64,000 nt of DNA from positions 42,583-106,582 of the forward strand of contig JAGAJB010000003.1 in NCBI GenBank assembly GCA_017626295.1, written 5' to 3'. Below the pieces are notes generated by a model. That model was not told where the DNA came from. It was given only the letters and a program-made list of their open reading frames with translations, and searched no databases. This DNA comes from Clostridia bacterium (GTDB lineage Bacteria > Bacillota > Clostridia > Oscillospirales > Acutalibacteraceae). Of this stretch, positions 51,182-58,794 are shown piece by piece (position 1 is the first letter of the stretch; every line of letters starts with the position of its first letter). The translations under genes were made by a program, and so were the position numbers.

Positions 51182-51222
51182 AAAATAGACTATCAATAGT
51201 AAAACAAAGGAGGATGTTTGAT

Positions 51223-51990
51223 TTGCAAAATTTAATGGATTCCAGAACACTTGCATACATAAATATGTTCGCAGTACTCGGAACATTGGAGAACCTTTGC
51301 GAGCTTGTTCCCGAAGCGTCAGAACTTCTTGAAGGCAAAAAGCCGATTTCCATCGGTTTTGAGGTTAAAGGCGGACCTTCTGCAACACTTTACTTCAAAA
51401 ACGGCAAATGCCGTATGGAACAGGGTTGCAGCAATTGTGACGTAAAACTTCCGTTTTCAAGTTGCGAAAAATTCAACGGTCTTATTGACGGTACGGTAAC
51501 TCCCATACCCTCAAAGGGCTTCACACACATTGGTTTTCTTCTTAAAACATTTACACCCCTCACCGATTTGCTTTCAAAATATATGAGAGCATCGGAAGAG
51601 GACCTTAAAGACCCTGTTTTCTTTGAAAGAAGCACTAAACTTATGCTTTACACCATCGGTGTTGCCATTGCTCAGATAGGTAACAATGACGAAGTAGGTA
51701 AGTTCAGCGCAAAAGCCATTGAAGACGGCAGTGTTTATATGGGTATCAAAAACGGCCCCGGCCTCGAAGTTGTTTGTAAGGACCACCGTTTAATTACCGT
51801 TAAGAAAGTCCCCGAGAAATACCGTGCATCAATGATTTTTGAATCTATCGAAACAGCACGCGCTCTTTTCGACGGCAAGGTTAATTCACTTGCTTGCATC
51901 GGTACGGGTAAAATCGAAATGCACGGACTTGTAAGTATGCTTGATAATATCAACCGCATTCTTGACAGAGTTGCGTTGTATCTTGCATAA
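51223..51990 (+). CDS. SCP2-like lipid-binding-fold protein, tandem duplication, copy 1
   Basis: About 255 residues. Two half-repeats each resemble a sterol-carrier-protein-2 domain: the first ends KLPFSSCEKFNGLIDGTV followed by KGF.HIGFL, the second ends MIFESIETARALFDGKVNSL followed by GKIEMHGLVSMLDNINRIL. Such folds bind hydrophobic ligands or deliver substrates to partner enzymes. No membrane segment or signal peptide. I take the TTG at 51223 as start because AAAGGAGG directly abuts the ATG at 51214, which is too close. First gene of an operon with an aminotransferase and transketolase. Confidence 0.65.
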   Translation: MQNLMDSRTLAYINMFAVLGTLENLCELVPEASELLEGKKPISIGFEVKGGPSATLYFKNGKCRMEQGCSNCDVKLPFSSCEKFNGLIDGTVTPIPSKGFTHIGFLLKTFTPLTDLLSKYMRASEEDLKDPVFFERSTKLMLYTIGVAIAQIGNNDEVGKFSAKAIEDGSVYMGIKNGPGLEVVCKDHRLITVKKVPEKYRASMIFESIETARALFDGKVNSLACIGTGKIEMHGLVSMLDNINRILDRVALYLA

Positions 51991-52011
51991 CAGGGCAAAG
52001 GAGGTACCATA

Positions 52012-53277
52012 ATGAGTAATAAATTCCCTTTATATAACAACACCAAGTCGGACGAATGGTATGACAGAGCCACTAAGGTAATCCCCGCAGGTGTTTACGG
52101 TCATCTCGGCCCTGCTGAGGGTCAGTTTATCCCCGTTAACAGATGGCCCCGTTTCTCTGAAAAGGCACAGGGCACATATTTCTGGGATGTTGACGGAAAT
52201 AAATACATCGACTATATGTGTGCATACGGTCCCAATATCCTCGGTTACTGTGATGAGGATGTTGACGCAGCCGCAATAGAACAGATTAAGAAAGGTAACT
52301 GTACAACTTCTCCCTCAAAAATTATGGTTGAATGTGCAGAACTTCTTGTAGATACTGTTCATTCAGCCGACTGGGCATTCTTTGCAAAGAACGGTAACGA
52401 TGCTACACAGGGCGCTATCCTTACAGCACGTGCTCACACTCACAGAAAGAAACTTATTTTCTTCAATAACTTCTACCACGGCGTTTCTCCCATGGTGCAG
52501 AAGATTGACTATCCCGGTGTTACTCCCGAAGATGTTGCCAACAACCTTTATGCACGTTGGAACGACATTGAAGGTCTTAAACAGATTATTGCTGAAAACG
52601 AGGGCGAAATCGCAGCCCTTATTGCTCAGCCTTACAACCACGGCAACTTCCTTGATAACTACTTCCCCGATGAAGGTTTCTGGAAGGAAGTTCGTGAACT
52701 TTGCACAAAACACGGCATAGTTCTTATTGTGGACGACGTTCGATGCGGTTTCCGTCTTGACCTCGCAGGCAGTGACCATTTCTTCGGCTTTGAAGCAGAT
52801 ATTATTTGTTTCTGTAAAGCACTTGCAAACGGTTATAATATGTCTGCATTCTGCGGTAAAGAATTCCTTAAAAATGCGGCTTCCAGCCTTTCATATACAG
52901 GTTCTTATTGGATGAGCGCAGTTCCTTTTGCTGCTTGTATTGCTTGTATCAATAAACTTAAAGCAATTGATGCTCCCAAACTTTTCCATCAGTTAGGTAC
53001 AGAACTTACTGACGGTCTTAAAAAAGCAGGTGCAGAGCACGGCTTTGATTTAGTAGTTTCGGGCGCACCCTCACTTTTCTATTTAAGAATTGCTAACGAT
53101 GATTCACTTCTTCTCCATCAGGACTGGATTGCAGAATGCGTAAACAGAGGTGTATTCTTTGCATCTCACCACAACCACTTTATAAACGCTGCACTCACTC
53201 ACGAGGATATTAACAGAACTATCGAAATCGCTGAGGATGCATTTAAAGCGGTTAAAAAACTTCACCCCGAACTCTAA
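52012..53277 (+). CDS. Class III PLP aminotransferase (glutamate-1-semialdehyde aminotransferase-like), copy 2
   Basis: 421 residues, standard length. DVDGNKYIDYMCAYGPNILG, the phosphate site AKNGNDATQGAILTAR, NNFYHGVSPM, LIVDDVRCGFRLD and the lysine in CFCKALANGYNMSAF are visible. The phosphate-site Asn (KNGND rather than GSEA) sets it apart from its divergent neighbour. The substrate is unknown. It starts 21 bases after the SCP2-like stop with AAAGGAGG upstream. Confidence 0.88.
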   Translation: MSNKFPLYNNTKSDEWYDRATKVIPAGVYGHLGPAEGQFIPVNRWPRFSEKAQGTYFWDVDGNKYIDYMCAYGPNILGYCDEDVDAAAIEQIKKGNCTTSPSKIMVECAELLVDTVHSADWAFFAKNGNDATQGAILTARAHTHRKKLIFFNNFYHGVSPMVQKIDYPGVTPEDVANNLYARWNDIEGLKQIIAENEGEIAALIAQPYNHGNFLDNYFPDEGFWKEVRELCTKHGIVLIVDDVRCGFRLDLAGSDHFFGFEADIICFCKALANGYNMSAFCGKEFLKNAASSLSYTGSYWMSAVPFAACIACINKLKAIDAPKLFHQLGTELTDGLKKAGAEHGFDLVVSGAPSLFYLRIANDDSLLLHQDWIAECVNRGVFFASHHNHFINAALTHEDINRTIEIAEDAFKAVKKLHPEL

Positions 53278-53330
53278 GTAAGTTAACCGATGTTTTTCGG
53301 TAAAAATACAAAATAGGAGGAATATTTACA

Positions 53331-54203
53331 ATGGCACTTTCAAAACAGGAGTGGCTTGCTCTTGAAAAGAAAGCAAATGAACTCCGTAATCTCTGCCTTG
53401 ATACTACCTATTGGGCAGGCAGCGGCCATATCGGCGGCGGTATGAGCGTTATGGATATTATGACAGTGTGCTATCATAAGTATATGCACATTAAAGTTGA
53501 GGATCCTAACTGGGAAGATCGCGACAGATTTATTCTCAGTAAAGGTCATGCAGGTATCGCTTATGCACCTGTTCTTTGCGACCTCGGCTTTAACGATAAG
53601 GAAATGCTCAAAACTTTCAACCTTTCAGGTTCAAAAATGGGTATGCACCTTGACTCAAATAAGGTTGTCGGCGTTGACGCTTCAACAGGTTCTCTCGGTC
53701 ACGGTCTTTCTATCGGCGTAGGTACAGCCCTCGCTGCACGTCTTCTTAAAAAAGATTTCAAAACATTCGTTGTTCTTGGTGACGGCGAACTTGACGAAGG
53801 TTCAAACTGGGAAGCAGCAATGAGCGCTGCTCACTATAAACTTACAAACCTTATCACTTTTGTTGACCGTAACCATAATATGATTGACGGTAACACAGAG
53901 GACGTTATGGCTCTTGAACCCCTTGCTGACAAGTGGGAAGCATTCGGCTTTATCGTTAAGAAAATTGACGGTAATAACATTAAAGAACTCTGCGAAGCAA
54001 TTGACTTTGCTTATGAAAATGAAACCGACAAACCCGTTCTTATCCTTTGCGATACTGTTAAGGGTTGCGGTATTGACTTCATCGAAGGCGATTTCAGATG
54101 GCACTACGGTGCATTTGACGATGAAAAATACGAAAACGGCAAAAAGGCTCTTGAAAAATCCTATGCCGCAAGAATTGAACGCGTTGAAAAGGAGGCAGAA
54201 TAA
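53331..54203 (+). CDS. Transketolase, N-terminal (thiamine-diphosphate-binding) subunit
   Basis: 290 residues, the split form. GSGHIGGGMSVMDIMTVCYH near 27-46, SKGHAGIAYAPVL, GSLGHGLSIGVG and the ThDP site GDGELDEGSNWEAAMSA with the later NHNMIDG are all present. With the next gene's product it forms a complete transketolase, transferring two-carbon units between ketoses and aldoses. GGAGG lies eight bases before the ATG; the stop is two bases before the partner gene. Confidence 0.93.
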   Translation: MALSKQEWLALEKKANELRNLCLDTTYWAGSGHIGGGMSVMDIMTVCYHKYMHIKVEDPNWEDRDRFILSKGHAGIAYAPVLCDLGFNDKEMLKTFNLSGSKMGMHLDSNKVVGVDASTGSLGHGLSIGVGTALAARLLKKDFKTFVVLGDGELDEGSNWEAAMSAAHYKLTNLITFVDRNHNMIDGNTEDVMALEPLADKWEAFGFIVKKIDGNNIKELCEAIDFAYENETDKPVLILCDTVKGCGIDFIEGDFRWHYGAFDDEKYENGKKALEKSYAARIERVEKEAE

Positions 54204-54205
54204 TT

Positions 54206-55216
54206 ATGGCAGGCGGATTAAGTTATACAGCTGAACAGTCAACCTCTCTCTCAACTGCTGAAATTTACGGTCAGGCTCTTGTTGAATTGGCAGAGGCTCA
54301 TCCCGAGGTCGTTGCACTTACTGCTGACCTTGCAAAATCAACTAAAATCGGTGATTTCCAGAAGAAATTCCCCGACCGTTTCTTTAACGTAGGTATTGCT
54401 GAACAGAATATGTTCGGTGTTGCTGCAGGTATGGCGAAAGCTGGTCTTGTACCTTTCCTTTCAACTTTCTCACAGTTCGCGTCTTTACGTTCTGCAGACC
54501 AACTCCACACAGACCTTTGCTACCAGAATGTAAACGCAAAAGTTATTGCAACTCACTCAGGTACATCTTTCGGTCAGGCGGGTTCAACTCACCACGCTAT
54601 CTGTGACCTTGCAGTTACACGTTCTATTCCCAATCTTACAGTTATCTGTCCCGCTGACGGTTACGAAACATATAACGCAGTTATGGCAGCTTACAATACA
54701 CCCGGTCCTTTCTATATCAGAATTAACCGTGGTTTTGACCGCGTTCTTTATAAAGATGCCGATTACGGTTTTGAACTCGGTAAAGCAGTAGAAGTTCACG
54801 AGGGTACAGATCTTACAATTATCGCTTGCGGTTCTTGTGTATTCCAGGCTTTCCAGGCTGCTGAATTCCTTGAAAAAGCAGACGGTCTTAAAGTAAGAGT
54901 TCTTGATATGCACACCATTAAACCTCTTGATAAAGAAGCAGTTCTTAAAGCGGTTATGGATACTCGCCGTATTATCACCGTTGAAGACCATACAGTTATC
55001 GGCGGTCTCGGCTCTGCTGTTGCAGAAGTTGTTGTTGAATCCGGTAAGGGTTGCGCTTTCAAGAAACTCGGTATTCAGGATACTTTTGCACCTATCGGTC
55101 TCCACGAAGATATTATGAGTACTATCGGTATTGACTCTAACGGTATTATCGAAGCAGTTCGTGAAGTTATGAAGGCTGACTTTGAAGAGGATAACGATTG
55201 GGACGACGAATTTTAA
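54206..55216 (+). CDS. Transketolase, C-terminal subunit
   Basis: 336 residues. Pyrimidine-binding half: IYGQALVELAEAHPEVVALTAD-type start, RFFNVGIAEQNMFGVAAGMA with the catalytic Glu, HSGTSFGQAGSTHHAICDLA, and a C-terminal domain (VLDMHTIKPLDKEAVLKAV; ITVEDHTVIGGLGSAVAEVV). Because it is paired with an aminotransferase and SCP2-like proteins rather than with pentose-phosphate genes, it may serve a dedicated pathway; a 1-deoxy-xylulose synthase role is unlikely because of the split form and the motifs. Confidence 0.93.
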   Translation: MAGGLSYTAEQSTSLSTAEIYGQALVELAEAHPEVVALTADLAKSTKIGDFQKKFPDRFFNVGIAEQNMFGVAAGMAKAGLVPFLSTFSQFASLRSADQLHTDLCYQNVNAKVIATHSGTSFGQAGSTHHAICDLAVTRSIPNLTVICPADGYETYNAVMAAYNTPGPFYIRINRGFDRVLYKDADYGFELGKAVEVHEGTDLTIIACGSCVFQAFQAAEFLEKADGLKVRVLDMHTIKPLDKEAVLKAVMDTRRIITVEDHTVIGGLGSAVAEVVVESGKGCAFKKLGIQDTFAPIGLHEDIMSTIGIDSNGIIEAVREVMKADFEEDNDWDDEF

Positions 55217-55228
55217 GGAGGGGTTTTC

Positions 55229-56047
55229 TTGTCAAACACACAAGAAGCATTATATACTAATAAAATATTCCTTTGCGGTGCATTACCTCTTTTAAAGACT
55301 ATCGTTGCCGATGTTCCTTCTCTCAAAAAAAGTTTTGAAAAAGTGCATTGTATTTACCAGGTTAGTTGTCTTGACCCGGATGCTCCCGAAGGAAAATGGG
55401 CTACTCACTTTATGGTAAACGGTGACGAATGGCTTGTTCATGCCAACAAAGTTGCTTACAGAGTTAAGAAGCAAAAATTTGTTGAACTTGAATTTAAAAG
55501 CGTTGAAGCAATGAACGCTTTCTTTAAAGGTAAAATCGGTCCCGCAACACTCCCAAAAATGCGCGGTGTAAACTATATTAAAGAGTTTGGCGTATTTATG
55601 GCGGCACTTCTTAAAATGGCTAACCTTTTAGGTCTTGAAGCGCCACCCGAAAAAGAAGAAGATAAACGACTTCTTGTTAAGTGCTATTTCTACCTTCTTT
55701 CTGCAGGTATCAGCACACTTAATAAAATGGGCCACCCCGAAATCCACGACTGGACTTCAAAGAGTCCCGACCGTGTTTACGCATGGAAGGTTGACGGTGA
55801 AGATTCCGTTTCCGCTTACATCAGAATTAAAGCAGGTAAAAGTAAAGCCGGCAGAGGCGAATACAAACGCGCTCTTCCCTTCTTTACAATGCGCTTTAAT
55901 AATCTTGACAGCGCTCTCGGTATCCTTATGTCCATCGACGATATGATAGAATCCGTTCAGCAAGGTAAACTTATTATGGACGGCGCACCTGAATTCGGTG
56001 CTCAGATCGGCGGTTATATGATGGAAATCGGCGCAATGGCAAAATAA
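55229..56047 (+). CDS. SCP2-like lipid-binding-fold protein, tandem duplication, copy 2
   Basis: 272 residues. As in copy 1 there are two half-repeats: the first with FVELEFKSVEAMNAFFKGKIG, where the key residues are the Phe-Lys-Ser then Phe-Lys-Gly-Lys, followed by YIKEFGVFMAALLKM, the second with FTMRFNNLDSALGILMS and QGKLIMDGAPEFGAQIGGYM. The sequence is clearly related but far diverged from copy 1. The TTG start is supported by AAGGAGGGG five bases upstream. Last gene of the operon; a terminator follows after a repeat element. Confidence 0.62.
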   Translation: MSNTQEALYTNKIFLCGALPLLKTIVADVPSLKKSFEKVHCIYQVSCLDPDAPEGKWATHFMVNGDEWLVHANKVAYRVKKQKFVELEFKSVEAMNAFFKGKIGPATLPKMRGVNYIKEFGVFMAALLKMANLLGLEAPPEKEEDKRLLVKCYFYLLSAGISTLNKMGHPEIHDWTSKSPDRVYAWKVDGEDSVSAYIRIKAGKSKAGRGEYKRALPFFTMRFNNLDSALGILMSIDDMIESVQQGKLIMDGAPEFGAQIGGYMMEIGAMAK

Positions 56048-56150
56048 TGATACAATCTATGGCGCAGAAGTCGTTTTGCCTCGTTCGACGTATCTTGATA
56101 CGCCTTCACTCTGCAAAAGCGCCTTCTGCATCCATATCTTGTACCATTAT
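56046..56150. repeat. Long imperfect palindrome, dispersed-repeat type
   Basis: About 105 bases reading inward from AATGATACAATCTATGG and from the complement of CCATATCTTGTACCATT. The arms pair over nearly the full length (CAGAAG/CTTCTG, TTTGC/GCAAAA) down to an inner hairpin GTATC-TT-GATAC. It starts inside the stop region of the SCP2-like gene and would fold as a long RNA hairpin. It has the look of a mobile, non-coding intergenic unit. Confidence 0.65.
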
Positions 56151-56172
56151 TACCTTGACCGCAACAGATTTT

Positions 56173-56203
56173 AAGGAGAAGTTTTTTGGACTTCTCCTTT
56201 TTG
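56173..56203 (+). terminator. Terminator of the SCP2-transketolase operon
   Basis: AAGGAGAAG and CTTCTCCTT form a perfect 9-bp stem, then TTTTTGTTTT. Confidence 0.88.
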
Positions 56204-56259
56204 TTTTATGAAAATGTAATAATGATTTCAACAATTCACAAATATTTCACAAAATTTAC

Positions 56260-56288
56260 TTGACACATTGAGGTTGACATAGTATAAT
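56260..56288 (+). promoter_or_regulatory. Sigma-A promoter of rpsU
   Basis: TTGACA (56260-56265), 17-base spacer, perfect TATAAT (56283-56288): a consensus promoter. Confidence 0.9.
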
Positions 56289-56347
56289 TCTAAATGTATA
56301 TTGATAATTATACCTTTGTTGGTAACAACGGAGGGAGGGAACTATAA

Positions 56348-56524
56348 ATGAGTCAGGTAAAAGTTAAAGAAAACGAATCTTTAGATAGCGCACTTCGTCG
56401 TTTTAAGAGACAGACTTCAAGAGACGGTGTTATCCAAGAAGTTCGTAAGAGAGAACATTATGAGAAACCTTCTGTAAAGAGAAAAAAGAAATCAGAGGCT
56501 GCTCGTAAGAGAAAATTCTATTAA
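56348..56524 (+). CDS. rpsU: 30S ribosomal protein S21
   Basis: 58 residues, the normal size. The sequence opens [20 protein letters not shown], continues [19 protein letters not shown] and ends with the basic tail (RKRKFY), all hallmarks of S21. GGAGGGAGG lies eight bases before the ATG. It is monocistronic, with a consensus promoter and its own terminator. Confidence 0.95.
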   Translation: MSQVKVKENESLDSALRRFKRQTSRDGVIQEVRKREHYEKPSVKRKKKSEAARKRKFY

Positions 56525-56526
56525 AA

Positions 56527-56566
56527 AAGAGAGATGGATCCTCAAAAAGAGGTTTCATCTCTTTTC
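56527..56566 (+). terminator. Terminator of rpsU
   Basis: AAAGAGAGATGGATCCTC pairs with GAGGTTTCATCTCTTTT with two mismatches; T-rich tail follows. Confidence 0.8.
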
Positions 56567-56622
56567 TTTTTGTTTTATTTGTGATATTATTAAAATGACC
56601 ACATATGATTGTAGGTGAATGT

Positions 56623-57150
56623 ATGCGAGTTGAGAAAGATACTACAATTAAATATATGTTTCGCGAAATTCACGATATAACCCCCGAAGTAGTTCGCGAA
56701 TTAGGGCTTGAAGCCATACTTTTTGATTTGGATAACACTACCGTTAAAGATGCAACTTTTTCTACAATTCCCGGCGCAATTTCTTGGATAAAGTCTCTTA
56801 AAGAGGCGGGGATAAAGGTTGCTATTGTTACAAACACTCCTCATATAAGAGCGCTTTGGTTTTCGCGGACTTTCGGTGTGCGCTTTCACGCATTTGCCAA
56901 AAAGCCATTACCTTTGGGTCTGCTGAGAATGTCGAGGAAACTTAAAGTTCCAATAGAAAAAATAGGTATGGTGGGCGACCAGGTATTTACAGATGTAGCG
57001 GCAGCAAACCGATGTGGCGCAACTCCTCTTCTTGTAGATCCTGTTGAAAATAAATGGTTTTGGAAAAACCACTATAAGAAAAACAGAATTAAAGAAAAGC
57101 CCTTGCGTGATGAATTTTTAAAGGAGCACGGTTACTATGGGGATAAATAA
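56623..57150 (+). CDS. YqeG-family HAD IIIA phosphatase
   Basis: About 175 residues. HAD motif I is LFDLDNTTVKD, motif II AIVTNTP, and the late motif VGDQVFTDVAAANR; FHAFAKKPLP lies between. YqeG of Bacillota is a small HAD phosphatase of uncertain substrate (phosphatidylglycerophosphate phosphatase has been proposed for relatives). The ATG at 56623 follows AGGTGA by four bases; an ATG at 56605 lacks a ribosome site. It overlaps the M24 peptidase gene by 14 bases. Confidence 0.85.
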   Translation: MRVEKDTTIKYMFREIHDITPEVVRELGLEAILFDLDNTTVKDATFSTIPGAISWIKSLKEAGIKVAIVTNTPHIRALWFSRTFGVRFHAFAKKPLPLGLLRMSRKLKVPIEKIGMVGDQVFTDVAAANRCGATPLLVDPVENKWFWKNHYKKNRIKEKPLRDEFLKEHGYYGDK

Positions 57151-58201
57151 ACTCCAAAAATTTTTGAAAAATAATTTTGAGGCGATTATAATTTCCTCAC
57201 CTGAAAACAGGCGATATTTTACAGGCTTTCCCTCAAGCGACGGGTACCTTGTTGTAACTAAAAATGATGCAGTATTTTTTACGGACAGTCGTTATATTGA
57301 AGCGGCACAAAAATCCGTAAAAAATTGCAGAGCGCAGAAATTAACCAGGGTCTCCAACGAGATTAAGGATTATATAAGAGAAAAAAATATTATAAAAATT
57401 TATACGGAAAGAAACCGTGTAACTGTTTCTGATTATGATTTTTTTAAAACGGTTTTTTCACCTTGCAAAGTTACCGCATCTAAAAAACTCGAAAAAGAAA
57501 CAGATAATATCCGCAGGGCAAAAAGTGATGAAGAAAAAGAGTGTATATTAACTGCTCAAAAAATTGCAGAAAATGCATTTGAACACATTTTGGCTTTTAT
57601 TAAACCCGGGGTTACGGAAAAACAAATTGCTTTGGAACTTGATTTTTATATGCTTTCCCACGGTGCTGAGGCAGTTTCTTTTGAAACAATTGCGGTTACG
57701 GGTGCGAAGTCATCTATGCCCCACGGCGTACCCGATGAAACAGTGGTAAAAAACGGCGATTTCATAACAATGGATTTTGGTGCGGTTTACAAAGGTTACC
57801 ATAGCGATATGACCCGTACAGTTGCCGTAGGCGAGGTTACGGAAGAACAAAAAACAGTTTATGAAACTGTTTTAAAGGCGCAGAAAAATGCACTTTCAGT
57901 TCTCAAAAAAGGTTTACCTTGTTCTGAAGCGGATAAAGCCGCAAGGGATATTATTGATAACGCAGGTTACGGTGATTATTTCGGACATTCTACGGGTCAC
58001 GGTGTTGGCGTGGAAATTCACGAAAATCCCACGCTCGCGCCAAAATCAACGGATATTCTTGAAATCGGTGATGTTGTAACTGTGGAACCGGGCATATATT
58101 TACCCGGCAAATTCGGTGTAAGAATAGAAGATATGGCGCTTATTACCGAAAACGGTTACGAAAACTTAACTTCTTCACCTAAGGAGTTGATAATTCTTTG
58201 A
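57137..58201 (+). CDS. M24 Xaa-Pro aminopeptidase/dipeptidase
   Basis: 354 residues. Creatinase-like N-terminal domain (about 1-120; RRYFTGFPSSDGYLVV) and M24 catalytic domain with all five metal ligands visible: TMDFGAVYKGYHSDMTRT (two Asp), HSTGHGVGVEIHE (His), VTVEPGIY (Glu) and VRIEDMALIT (Glu). It removes N-terminal residues before proline, in the cytoplasm. In many Clostridia it sits directly before efp; here a uracil-DNA glycosylase gene follows, its TTG start sharing bases with this stop. Confidence 0.93.
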   Translation: MGINKLQKFLKNNFEAIIISSPENRRYFTGFPSSDGYLVVTKNDAVFFTDSRYIEAAQKSVKNCRAQKLTRVSNEIKDYIREKNIIKIYTERNRVTVSDYDFFKTVFSPCKVTASKKLEKETDNIRRAKSDEEKECILTAQKIAENAFEHILAFIKPGVTEKQIALELDFYMLSHGAEAVSFETIAVTGAKSSMPHGVPDETVVKNGDFITMDFGAVYKGYHSDMTRTVAVGEVTEEQKTVYETVLKAQKNALSVLKKGLPCSEADKAARDIIDNAGYGDYFGHSTGHGVGVEIHENPTLAPKSTDILEIGDVVTVEPGIYLPGKFGVRIEDMALITENGYENLTSSPKELIIL

Positions 58202-58770
58202 AATATGAAAATTTTGAAGATTTAAAAAGGGACTGTCTTAACTGCAAAAACTGTGCCCTTGCCGCCACACGAACCAATGTGGTTGTAGGTGTAGGTAACG
58301 AAAATGCAGATATAATGTTCGTAGGGGAGGGCCCCGGTGAAAACGAGGATTTACAGGGTGAGCCCTTTGTAGGAAAAACAGGCCAACTTTTAGATAAATA
58401 TCTTGAAGTTATAGGTCTTTCTCGGAAAAAGAATATTTATATTGCAAACATTGTAAAATGCAGACCGCCCGGGAATCGCGACCCTGAGCAAACGGAACAA
58501 GATGCTTGCATTGAGTGGTTGCGTTGCCAGACAAGGCTCATAAAACCGAAGATTATTGTGTGCCTCGGCAGAATTGCCGCGCAAAAACTTATTTCGGAAG
58601 ATTTCAAGGTGACACGCCAACACGGTGAATTTATACATAAAGGTAACATTCTTTTTATGGGTACGTTTCACCCGGCGGCACTTTTAAGAAACCCCAACAA
58701 TAAACCCGATGCACTTTCTGATTTTCAGAATCTCAGGGATAAGATAAAAGAATTAAATATTGAAATTTAA
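58198..58770 (+). CDS. Family 4 (FeS) uracil-DNA glycosylase
   Basis: 190 residues. The cluster cysteines begin in CLNCKNC (about 14-20), followed by the family 4 active-site motif VGEGPGENEDLQGEPFVG, then VKCRPPGNRDP and CLGRIAAQ, and the late motif GTFHPAALLRNPN with the catalytic-loop His. It removes uracil from DNA. TTG start at 58198, with AAGGAGTTGA nine bases upstream. Confidence 0.93.
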   Translation: MKYENFEDLKRDCLNCKNCALAATRTNVVVGVGNENADIMFVGEGPGENEDLQGEPFVGKTGQLLDKYLEVIGLSRKKNIYIANIVKCRPPGNRDPEQTEQDACIEWLRCQTRLIKPKIIVCLGRIAAQKLISEDFKVTRQHGEFIHKGNILFMGTFHPAALLRNPNNKPDALSDFQNLRDKIKELNIEI

Positions 58771-58794
58771 AACTCTATAAAAGGAGATAAAAAT

